Origin: Tetrahymena elliotti 4EA
Taxonomy: Eukaryota > Ciliophora > Oligohymenophorea > Hymenostomatida > Tetrahymenidae
Length of the DNA: 64,000 nucleotides
Direction of reading: 5' to 3'
Assembly: GCA_000231825.2 (NCBI GenBank)
Contig: JH720356.1
Location: 449,120-513,119 of the forward strand
In this document: piece by piece, positions 24,458 to 34,356 of the stretch
Numbering within the stretch: the stretch's first letter is position 1
Layout of the letters: each line of letters opens with the position of its first letter
The notes under the pieces: model-generated
Databases searched by the model: none
What the model saw: only the letters and a program-made list of their open reading frames with translations
Told to the model about the DNA's origin: nothing
Program-made: the position numbers and the translations under genes

Positions 24458-25373
24458 AATTATATAAAATATTATTTTAATAAAAATGTAAATAATTTTG
24501 TCTTCTAATCAAATAGTAAAAGTATAAATTAATTAATTATTCATTATTTTAACGAAATATCTTCTTCTAAATTAATTCTACTAGTATTTTTCATTTTATA
24601 TTTTATAATAAAAATTTTTTATTTTAATTTTAAAAAAATAATGTTTTTAAATCATTTTTTTATACTTGGTGAGGTTAATTTGTTTCATTATTTTCTCATT
24701 TTTTACTCTTTAGTTAAATAATTATAAAAAAACTTTTATTTTAATTTAAAAAAAAAAATATTTTTAAATCTTCTCTTAATACTTGGTGAGTTTACATTTA
24801 TTTCATTATTTTCTAATTTTTACTCTTGATTTAATTAAAATATCAGCAAAATTTTAGGCTATAATTCAGTATTCTAAGCAATCAAAATTATTTTGTATTA
24901 ATTTTATGTAAAATATGTGAAAAATATTTAAACGTTATAAAATAATTTGTTGAAAAATCACTTAGGTTTAGAGATTTCACATTTTTATTCATGTTACTTA
25001 AAATTTTTAAAAAAATGGATCTTTATCTTACGAAAAAATGGTATCCTTCTTACATAAAATTACAAAAGTTTTAAAAGAGAAAAATAATAAATAAAATAAA
25101 TGAATGAAAAGCTTTTAAAATTAAAAATGCAATTAGGATTTTAAGATTTTTTAGAGATAAATCAAACTTTTTTACTCAATATTTATTATTAATTGCAATT
25201 AATTAATTCCAAATATTTGGCTTAAAGATATTTAATTTTTTGGGTAATTTTGCAAAGAATATCTTTTATAATAATAAATTCTTAAAATTTCAAAAATGGA
25301 TGGTAAATTTTAAATGAATAGTAAAATACAATTAAAATAGAATTAAAATACACTTTTTTGTTTTGAAATTATT
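24458..25373. other. Convergent intergenic region with a direct repeat
   Basis: 3' flank of the PB1-like gene and of the LRR-like gene on the other strand. It contains the 117-bp-period repeat at 24610-24832 and otherwise nothing recognisable. Confidence 0.5.
24610..24832. repeat. Tandem duplication, period about 117 bp, two copies
   Basis: Copy 1 is about 24610-24717 and copy 2 about 24726-24832. The shared core is TACTTGGTGAG (at 24663 and 24780), followed by TTTCATTATTTTCT and TTTACTCTT. The copies differ by scattered substitutions and small indels, so the duplication is not recent. Confidence 0.7.
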
Positions 25374-26732
25374 TCAATAATATAAATCCTAGTAAATATG
25401 ATTGGGAAAGTATTCAAGGTATGAGCAGATCAACTTATCAAATGCTACTCTATTGGTTACAGCTTTCTATTTTTCAGATTGTATTTATGATTGATAGGTA
25501 TTTTTGAATTGTATTTTTATTATTTTTGAATATTAGATACTTACTAAATCTAAATATTTTTGGAAAATCATACTGCTATTTTCCTTGAAATTTAAATTTA
25601 AGAAGTTAGCTTTGCTATTTTAAATTAATATTTCGAACTATTTCGCAAGTTATACTTGCTATTCATCCTCTAAAAAGCAAGCACTAAATACAAATTTACA
25701 TGTTTTAGATTTTATTTCTATTCTTTATAGGTTAGAATTGTTATTATTTAGTAATAAAGATCTTTAAAAGTTGCTTGTAAAATTCATTTCTATTTTTTTT
25801 AGATGGATTTTTATTTTTTTGGAAAAGTAAATAAATTGGTCAACTTCATTAAGACATACACTCATTTTTTATATTTATGGTATTTGTGATAGGGCATTAG
25901 TGATTTCAGTGGTTAAAGGAAATGAGTTAATTTACAAAGTAATCAAGCTACTATTTTATGGAATGAAATTCTCAAAAAAGAATGTGTTTATAACTCTATC
26001 AAAACAAATAGAAAATTTTTCAACTGAATCATGAAGAAGAATATCATCAAACGATAATGTGTTTTCTTTACTTTAAATATGAATATTCTTGATTTTAATT
26101 TTTGTCAAACTAAGATTTTGGCAAACACTTTAAATCAATAATTTCGCAGAATCTAAGCTATCTAATTGCAATTAGCTAATTACAATTTTACTAATATTAC
26201 ACTGAAAAAATAGCTTTTAAATCATACTTTCATTTAATTTCTAAGAAAATTTCAGATTTTTTATCTTTAATGTTTTAAATGATAACTAGTTAACTACTTT
26301 AAACAAATTTTAAAATTAATTTATGAGGTTTGTGTTCAATAGCATTTATTTGAATTTAAGTACATCAAATTTCTTTCTAATCTATGATAAGAAACTAAGT
26401 ATAACTTTATAGTAAACCATATCTAGAATCGATACTTGGAGTCTATTTATATTATGGTTCTTATGAAATAGATCTAAAGAGCTTTGTAGCATTATGCCAT
26501 AATGTGGACAGTTTAGAGATTTCAGGTTAGGGTTATTTTGTAAATAAGAGTACAACTCTATGTAGTCTTTGCTTTCCAAGTTATTATTAGATAAAAAATT
26601 AAAGTGGAACTTTTCAAGTGACTCGTTTTGTGAAAGCTTATCAAAAATTTCATAAATATTTTCCTTATGAAAATTCTAGCATTTACTTAGAGACCATGTA
26701 ATTTTTTTACTGTTCAATGCTACTTATTTCAT
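25374..26732 (-). CDS. Leucine-rich-repeat-like protein, single exon
   Basis: 452 aa from ATG 26732 to TGA 25374-25376, no intron needed. Irregular repeats of the LRR type are visible: NNPNLKSLNCPHYG, HNINRLQVSILDM, NISKIVISQLQLDSL, NLSLTKIKIKNIHI, DSVEKFSICFDRV, NSSLITLQINSFPL and IQKMSVCLNEV, each spaced by helical segments. There is no signal peptide, transmembrane segment or F-box that I can identify. An intact 453-codon frame with regular hydrophobic periodicity is strong evidence for a gene, even though it is AT-rich. Function unknown; LRR proteins usually serve as binding scaffolds. Confidence 0.75.
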
Positions 26733-26989
26733 TTTTTATATAATTTATTAAGTAAATTCATATTTATAGAAAGCAAGGACATTTGTTTATTAGCACTCTA
26801 AAAGAGCGAAGACTTCTCCACTGCTTCTATTGTTTGTAATCATTTAGTGATTTACTTTTGTATTAAGCATAATTAATAGGTTATTTCAAAATAGTAAATA
26901 TATGATTTTTATTCTTTTTATTTTCTATTTTTACAATTCGGAATCAATTTCCCAAAGAATATTACAAAATTTTTTATATTTATCAACAA

Positions 26990-27070
26990 GACAATTTGTC
27001 CGAGTGGTTAAGGAGGAAGACTAGAAATCTTTTGGGTTTACCCGCGCAGGTTCGAATCCTGCAGTTGTCG
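26990..27070 (+). tRNA. tRNA-Ser (anticodon AGA)
   Basis: Acceptor GACAATT pairs with AGTTGTC (one U-G wobble), discriminator G at 27070. The anticodon stem GAAGA/TCTTT encloses loop CTAGAAA, anticodon AGA. A long variable arm (TGGGTTTACCC), typical of Ser, precedes a perfect T-arm GCAGG-TTCGAAT-CCTGC. No intron. It is transcribed by RNA polymerase III; the internal B box (GGTTCGAATCC) is intact. Confidence 0.96.
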
Positions 27071-27078
27071 TTTTTTTT
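27071..27078 (+). terminator. RNA polymerase III terminator (T8)
   Basis: A run of eight T immediately follows the tRNA discriminator base, as expected for Pol III termination. Confidence 0.85.
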
Positions 27079-27190
27079 TATTAAACAATTTTTTAGACTT
27101 ATATTTAGCTGAACCTTTGAGTAAATTAGATTTTAATTTATAAAAAATATTTCTATAATATTAGCTAAAAAAGAAAAAATATTAATAAGC

Positions 27191-28214
27191 ATGAATGAGT
27201 TCAGAATGAAAAAGAAATATGAAAAGCAGAGTCAGGAAAAATCAAAAGAAATAAGCATTTTTATGTAAATTTAATATTTAAATTTTAATTAGTTATATTT
27301 AAAACTGCTTTTTATTATCAGTGATTCTAGGTTAGTTATTCTAAATGATGAAAAGCCCTATAATCCAACATTTGTCAAAGAATAATAGCAAGTAATTAAT
27401 TTGAAATAGAAAAATGAGCTGATTTTAAGTAAAAATAAAGAAATTGTATGAAATATATGAATAAAACAGAAAAAAAGAGTATGAATAAATTTTAAATCAA
27501 GTATTAGATCAAAGTATTGTAAAAAATGCAATTTAATTCATTATCTTTTTTGATGATTATTTCTATTGAAATTATTAGAAAAGTTAGATTCCTAAGTCTT
27601 AGTTTTGTTGCATTTGTAAGATTAAATTTGAAAGCTATTATCATGTAAACATACTTTTCCTAAATGAATATTTTATTTGATTTTTTTTTAATTTAGCATA
27701 TAGAAGAAGATTTCCATCTCTAAAAGCTTTTAAACAATTAGTTTTATCAGTGTATCCTTTAGTATGAAAATAATATAGAAAATATCAAAGAATTAGATGA
27801 AACTTAAGATGATATTGAGATTCAACAAAGCACAAACTCCAAGGATATGTTTATAGAAAACAATTTAAATGTAATGTGTGATAAAAAGTCTTTACTAAAT
27901 GATAATTAATAACTTGGAAATGAAACTATTAGAATGATTGATGAAAATGACAATCACTAAGAAATTAGAAATTGGTAATTTGTTGATTGAAAATATATTT
28001 TAAAAATTTACTTTGGTAATAGGTAATAGATAAATAAGTAAGTAACAGTCTTCAATAAAAAATTAAAAAACATTTTAAAGTAAGCATAAGTTTTAGTAAA
28101 AAAGAAGTTTCATTGAGAGATGATTTTTCAATAAATAATAAAGCAATTAATTTTTTATTTTTGTATATTGTTGAAATTATTTTAAATATGTCATATATAT
28201 TTCTACAATTGTGA
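27191..28214 (+). CDS. C2H2-type (Dbf4-like) zinc-finger protein, about five exons
   Basis: Exons about 27191-27264, 27321-27445, 27579-27644, 27697-27981 and 28023-28214. Exon 3 encodes FCCICKIKFESYYH and exon 4 continues HIEEDFHL, so a finger of form C-x2-C...H-x5-H is assembled across the intron, like the Dbf4-type or small C2H2 fingers (..C..C...F.S...H...+.H). An acidic, Asn-rich tail follows. The 3' end is uncertain: a TGA at 27988-27990 is met if the last 41-bp intron (GTTGAT donor) is not removed, while splicing gives a protein-like extension (KKEVSLRDDFSINNKAIN). The length of exon 2 is also off by one base in my reading, so the 5' model should be rechecked. Confidence 0.6.
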
Positions 28215-28402
28215 TTTTTTAGATAGACACATTTTCTAATATTGGCTTTTAGGTACTGTTTATGAATTTATTTATTTGATTGTAAATGTTAAAGATAGAA
28301 GAAATATTATTTAATTTATTAAATTTATTAATAGAGTTATTAATATTAATTAGGATATTAGATTTTGTTAAAAATTATATTTCTTTAAGCTTTAAATTAC
28401 AA

Positions 28403-29269
28403 ATGTCTACTACTCCTAGCACTTAAGCTCAATCACCATCTACTCCAGCTAGTGATGCCAATAGCACTATTAAAGCTCTAGATTCATCTAAGTAGTCAAC
28501 AGAAAATGCAATCAATTAGTTTAAAATGGAAGTCCAAAAGGTTTTAACTAAGAATATCAAAAAAAAGAAAATTGAAGTAAATGAATAGCTAGATAGACTC
28601 CTTAATGAGTGTTTTTAAAATCCTTTTGATGTTTTAATGTTAGATATGGAAGCTACTGATGAAGAAATAAAAAATTAACATAGATAATTTGCAGTAAAAT
28701 TGCATCCTGATAGATGTTCAGATCCAAGAGCAAAAGATGCTTTCTTTATTGTTGATAAAGCTTATAAAACACTTTGTGATCCTGAAAAGAGAAAAATTTA
28801 TACACGTATTATGAAGGAAGCAAAAGAAAGAACTGTTTTTGAAAGAGAAAAACAAAATAAGCAGCGTTTGAAAAATGGATTATCTGAATTACCTGAAGAT
28901 ACTTTTGAAGGTATGTATAGAGAAAATTTGAAAAAAATATTTGATGAAATCGAAGAAAGAAAGATTCATCATGCAAAACTGTAAGCTTCTTAAATCATAG
29001 CAAAATAAGAAGAAATTGAAGCTAAAAAGATGATGGAATAATATAGAGTTTTAAATGAAGAAGAATGGGAAGCTACTAGAGAAACAAGAGTATCAAACTG
29101 GAGAAACTTTTCTTCTAAAAAAGCTGTAATTGGATCAAAGAAAAGTGATAAAAGCATTAAGCCTCCTCCAACTAAAATGGAAGAAAGGCCAGCTTCTGCT
29201 GCTAAAATTGACCCTTCATCAGGTAAACCAATAGGAATAAATGAAGAATATAAAAAAAATTGGAGGTGA
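28403..29269 (+). CDS. DNAJC8: DNAJC8-like J-domain protein (spliceosome-associated)
   Basis: Single exon, 288 aa. A disordered Ser/Thr/Gln-rich N-terminus is followed by a J domain at about residues 74-135 with the HPD motif at 101-103 (VKLHPDRCSDPRAKDAF, VDKAYKTLCDPEKR). A long charged helix (REKQNKQRLKNG, KIFDEIEERKIHH, KQEEIEAKKMMEQ) then leads to the DNAJC8 hallmark VSNWRNF and a PPPTKMEERPAS tail. Domain order, length and both C-terminal motifs match DNAJC8/SPF31, a nuclear J protein that co-purifies with spliceosomes. The J domain stimulates Hsp70 ATPase. SPF27, another splicing factor, lies about 4 kb downstream; this is probably coincidence, as ciliates have no operons. Confidence 0.9.
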
Positions 29270-30304
29270 TAGAAATTTAAAATCTCATCTATTAATCAGA
29301 AAAATTTTCAATATATAAAATAAATTTTTGCTTAAGATTACTTGCATCATCATATATATAAATGATCGTTGTATATATTCATAATTACTAACTTTATAAC
29401 TTACAATAATATTCTTTAACAAAATTTATACTACCCTTCTTGCTGTTGTTGTGACGAAACAACTAACTTTTACTTGCTATTCATTAAAAATAAATATGAT
29501 ATTTTTTCAGTAAGATTAAACAAATCATGTCTTTGGCTTGCAAATGCTTAATTAACTTATTTAACTACAATACATTTTTAATAAAAACAATATTTTTCTT
29601 GCTAAATTTAATAAAAATTGTGCAATTAAAATAAAAATTTAGAAATTAAGCTAACTTCTTAGCTCAAACTATTTTAATATTTTATGAAAATCAAGCAATT
29701 TTTGGTTAATGAAAATTAAAAATAGGAATATTTAAAGAAATATCAATAAAAAATATTGTCAATAAAACATTAGAAAGCTCCAAATATATAAAATAGAAAA
29801 TATCTATTTCTATCAAAAATTTTATGAATAAATATTTCTAGAGTTATAATTTTAAAATAAAAATGTGTTAAAATAAAATTTTGAAAATAATAAAAAAGAA
29901 TATTTTAGTGCTTTAAACAAATTATATAATTTATTAGAAACAAGAATGGATTAATATTATTGTTACTATTCACCTCTTAATTTAGTTTAAGAAATTGTAT
30001 GTTGAGATATTATAATTACCTTTATTATGGTTTAAGAGAGTGTTTTCTATTTTTTATTTATATGAGTTTGTTATTACTACTTAAGACTCTTTAAGATTAG
30101 GAATTGATTGAGATCTATAAAAGTAATTGGAACTAAATTAAACTTAAGGATTTTGATTTTATGGTTTATTATTTTACAAGGGCTCTATACTCTCAATTTA
30201 TTCTTAAGACTTTTATCTGTTTCTCATCTACTTTTTTTACACCTAATAAAAAGGATTTTACATCTACTTTTCTTATTAGATGTATTCATTTCTTTTCTTT
30301 TTTT
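29270..30304. other. Spacer with a possible plus-strand ORF
   Basis: Convergent 3' flanks of DNAJC8 and of the coiled-coil gene. A plus-strand frame from about 29945 encodes LQDQELIEIYKSNWNQIKLK and then hydrophobic sequence, but it stays open to TGA at about 30613, some 300 bases into the opposite-strand coiled-coil gene. I therefore do not annotate it as a gene. A possible 5' exon (MDQYYCYYSPLNLVQ, from 29947) could splice to it. Confidence 0.35.
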
Positions 30305-32681
30305 TCATATACTCTTTTAAGACTCTATCATTATCATTTTATCCAAATATAATTCTTTAAATTAAAAAAACAATAAATGATATTAAAAAAAGAAAAATAT
30401 AATTTACTAAATAATATCTTAAAATACTTCTTCTTTTATCTACTTAGTATTAATCAATTCTATTAAACGATTTATTTCTCTTCTCTTAAGAACGGTTAAC
30501 TGAGATTTTAATTCTTTGACTCTTTTATCTATATAAAAGAAGTCTTACTTTTTTTAATTAATTTCTTCTTCAAAGAATAATTTATCCGTTCCAAGCATAT
30601 TATGAGACTGTGACTAGAAAGCTTTTTACAATAAAGTTGGTTTTCTTATCTAATAATAGTGATTAAAAGTGATGCTTTTATTAGAACCTATCTCAGTAGC
30701 ATTTCCACCAATCCCTTCATGAGATATTTCTTCATCAATATCTGGTATTTAAAACGATATTTTTCCATTTAGATTATTCTGCTGCTTTAAATATAAAATT
30801 TAGTAAAACTATCAAATAACAAGCAAATATTACTTCTTGTTCTCCTTAAAAAAGAGGAATTTATTGTATAGAAACTATTTTTTCATTTAGAAGTGGCATG
30901 TTACATATTTACTCTGCTAGCTCTCTTAAAACTTGATTAACATTTTCACTTTCTTAGTTGTATTTAGTAAAAATAGAAGGTTTTTTCTCCTCTATTTGTT
31001 GAATATCATATAATATCCTTCCTGTTTCTAGAATATAATCTATAGATGTTTCATCTAAACATTTAGGAAACTTTTAGGTAGGTACTGTCTCATCTATAGT
31101 GATAAATCCTCTTACTATATAACTTAAATTCTATGTATTTCTTTTTAAAAATAAACTTTGATAATATCTAACTTCAATAATAACTCACTTACAAAAAAGT
31201 TTTAAGATGAATAGTGCATAAATCTATAAACATATCTCTAAGTTGTGCTTTACATTTAACATAATTTTCTTTAATTTCTTAAGATTTATTTTGCAAATAC
31301 TCATACTATTACTTCAGAGTAAATAGGATATGCTAAAGTTTAGAGACTGTTTCATTATAATCATCAATTTCTTTTTGTTTCACATCTTTTAATTTCTTTA
31401 TAAAAAAAACTTTATTAATTAGTAAATAATATATTTTCTAAGTATTACCTCCACATATCCAATAAAAACATCATCAAATTTTAATTTTTCTTTTATTTAG
31501 TTTACATTAAATTTACTTGCATCTCCCTTTTTTCTTTCCTAAAAATATCCAATCACTAAGTTCCTCTCAAGCCTTTCATATTTAGATAGAATTATCTTTA
31601 TTTTTAAGCAAAAATTTAGACGAATAAAACATTATCTTGATTAGATTTTGAATTTTACCTTAACGTTAAAAATTGAAAGTTTTTATTGAAGATCATATAA
31701 ATAATCTCTCACTTATTTCTTTGATACTTTGATAACTTTTGTGTTATATTACAACTAATACATTTTTTATAATATCTTTCTCTCACTGTTGACATAGTCT
31801 AACTTCTCTGTTTATATTCTTTTCATCTCTTCTGAGAAATCGAATATTTTTTATGGCTCTTTTTCAACAGTAATAACTTTTTTTTTAATATCATTAATGT
31901 CTATAGCACAACTTGATATAGTCATTTGTAAACTTTTGAAATTCTTTAACATATTATCAATTCTAGACTACTCTTACATTAATCTAACTTTCTCAAGCTA
32001 CTTTTCTTTATCATATATTTTTTAAAATTAATTTAAAACTATTTTGGCTATAACTACTTTATTTTTATCATTTTTCACAAACTAAAAATTTTTTATAGAC
32101 TAAGGCTAAGATTATAGCATCTGATTTGTTCTATTTAATAGACTGCTTCTCCTACTTCCATTAAGAGAAGTTCCTCCTAATGATTACATAGATTAAATCT
32201 TAGATTAATTAGTAGTTCCTTAATCATCTGTCCTGAAATTTATAGCACTAGAGTTAAAAATTTAGCTCCTATTATTATCTATGATTTATATTTAAATCAA
32301 ATTAAACATTATTGATTGGAATTCTAAAAGAAAATAAGTAAAAATCTAAATAAAATTATAACCATTTTACATAATATTGTTGATAATATCCATTTTTATC
32401 AACGGGTCTGTTTTCTCTATGAAAGTAGAAGGATATACTAACTTTTTTTTGTCTACATTATTGATTTCTCTTAACTTTTTTTGTGTATTTATTTTCCATA
32501 TATCCAAATTATTCACATGATTCAACTCTAAATCAATATTCTAATTTTATAAATCTTCTTTGACATAATTATTTTATAATTTGCTTAGATTTGATCTACT
32601 TCTTCTACTTTTTATATTTGTCACAGTGGAGTTTAACGTGATATTTGAATTTGAATCTTCTTTTGAATCAAATGTTTTCAT
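30305..32681 (-). CDS. Coiled-coil protein of unknown function, five exons
   Basis: Exons 32681-32371, 32268-31449, 31395-31193, 31140-30834 and 30784-30305; all phases agree; 706 aa. Introns are 102, 53, 52 and 49 bp. The N-terminal third is Ser/Asn-rich with SRRSRSNLSKL and GSRRSSLLNR, possible phosphorylation sites. The middle and C-terminal parts are long alpha-helical, heptad-rich stretches (QKIYDKEKQLEKVRLMQEQ, QKEIDDYNETVSKLQHIL, RVKELKSQLTVLKRREINRL). No enzymatic domain, signal peptide or membrane span is seen. It is probably a structural or centrosomal/ciliary coiled-coil protein, but no family is recognised. The last 45 residues are AT-driven (FFFFQ...), so the true stop could lie in a missed intron. 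Confidence 0.78.
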
Positions 32682-33175
32682 ATTTCTAATTATTTTTTTT
32701 GTAAGTAAGAAAAATTAATTTTTTTATTTGTTAATATAGAGTAATATTATTCAGCTTATTCTGTTTATCCAAAAATTGATAAAACAAATAGCTACCATTA
32801 AACTAATAATTAATGTTAAATATTTATAAAAAAGATACAATGTACTAAGAATGAAATATAGGCTATAATTCAGCTACAAAAATATAGAGTTAATAATTTA
32901 AATTTGTAAATAAATATTGAAAAAATAAATTAAAACATTTCATTTACTTGATTAGATAATATTTGATAATTCTATTTATCTTTTAATTTTTTCTTCAAAT
33001 ATTTGACTAAAATATTTTCCAATTTTATCATTCAATTTAATGAATTTTACATTTATTTTATTATCATTTTATAGATATTGTGTAAAGAAGATTTTATAAA
33101 TAATAATAAAATATTGTCTAATAAATTTTTAAGAAAGATTTTTATAAGAAGAAAAGTTAGTATCTCAATTTAAAA
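32682..33175. other. Divergent intergenic region
   Basis: 494-bp spacer between the starts of the coiled-coil gene (minus) and SPF27 (plus); both promoters should lie here. No motif stands out from the AT-rich background. Confidence 0.5.
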
Positions 33176-33838
33176 ATGCTTAGTATTACTTCATCAGATA
33201 TTCCTTTAGTATATAAAAATGAATTAGCAAAGTTAGTTACTAGTCTTCCCTATGTGGATGCAGAAGCAGATGATAATATCAAGCTTAAGGTTTAAAAGCT
33301 TATCAAATAAGAAATGGCTTTAATGGAAAAAAAAGATTATTTATAAGATTTACCAATGCCAAAAACACATTTATATGAATCGCAATTAATTTAAGAAGAA
33401 CTTCAAAGAGTTAAGTCTCTTTAATTATTGGAAGAACCATAAGTACTTTAGCTCCCAAGTCTAGATATAGAAACCGCAGAATCTAGCTAGCTTAAAGAGT
33501 TTAATGATATTGCTAGCAAAATTAACTAATATAACAATATTAAATAAGTTAACTTAGAATTGATGCTTAAGTATGGCCCTGAAGCTCACAAATTGTTTAT
33601 AGAATATTAAAAAAATTTTAAAACTGAATTAACAAGCATGAACGAAAAGTTAAAAGCTTAAATCGAAGAAGTTAATTCAAAAAGAAAGTTTGATTAAAGT
33701 AATGCTAATGATAAAATAAGCAATTATTAATATAAAATTGGGAACTTAGTAAGAAGAAATGAAGAGCTTGAAATTGAATGTTAAAAAATTGAACACGAAG
33801 TTATCAATTTACGTAAAAAGTAGCTTAAATTAAATTGA
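33176..33838 (+). CDS. BCAS2: SPF27/BCAS2-like subunit of the Prp19 (NineTeen) spliceosome complex
   Basis: Single exon, 220 aa, close to the 225 aa of human BCAS2. Family blocks are present in order: SLPYVDAEADDN near the N-terminus, EKKDYLQDLPMPKTHLYE, SLQLLEEPQVLQLPS, LELMLKYGPEAHKLFIEY (the highly conserved YG-E-AWK block, here with H), and the C-terminal coiled coil KLKAQIEEVNSKRKFDQ...NLVRRNEELEIEC. SPF27 helps scaffold the Prp19 complex that activates the spliceosome, a core need in an intron-rich ciliate. Eleven of the blocks' residues I would call diagnostic are conserved by eye; identification is firm. Confidence 0.92.
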
Positions 33839-34356
33839 AAACTTAGAAACCTAATGTTAATCAGAATTAAATAAAATAATTCATTTTAATTTGTAGGAGA
33901 TTTAATTTCAACATTCATTTATCAATTAATTGTATCTAAAATAGTACTAAAATGATGAAGTTTAAACATAAATTAATTTATTTATTTCTAAAATAAAATT
34001 TAAATTTATCATATTATTTCATTTTTTACATAATTATTCCAACAGTAACCTTTTTTTTTGTTTTTAAATTTTTTTAAATTGGAGTTAAGGTAAAATAAAT
34101 TTACAAATCTTTTGAATAGGATGTTTACTAGTAAATTAATATTTAGAAATTTAATGTGATTGATTGACTTTAAATAAATTTATTTTATTTACTAATTTGT
34201 TTGAGTAAGGTATAAAGGTTTTTTATTTATTGAAATTGGAGAGTCAAAATATTTTAATATAAAAATAGAGAATTTTCTTAATTTCTGGATATAATTTATA
34301 AATAGATAAATATTATTTTATTATTGTAATTTTATTTGATATTTTTGTTTATGGAT
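33839..34356. other. Convergent intergenic region
   Basis: 518-bp AT-rich spacer between two 3' ends. Nothing recognisable apart from T-rich runs. Confidence 0.5.
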
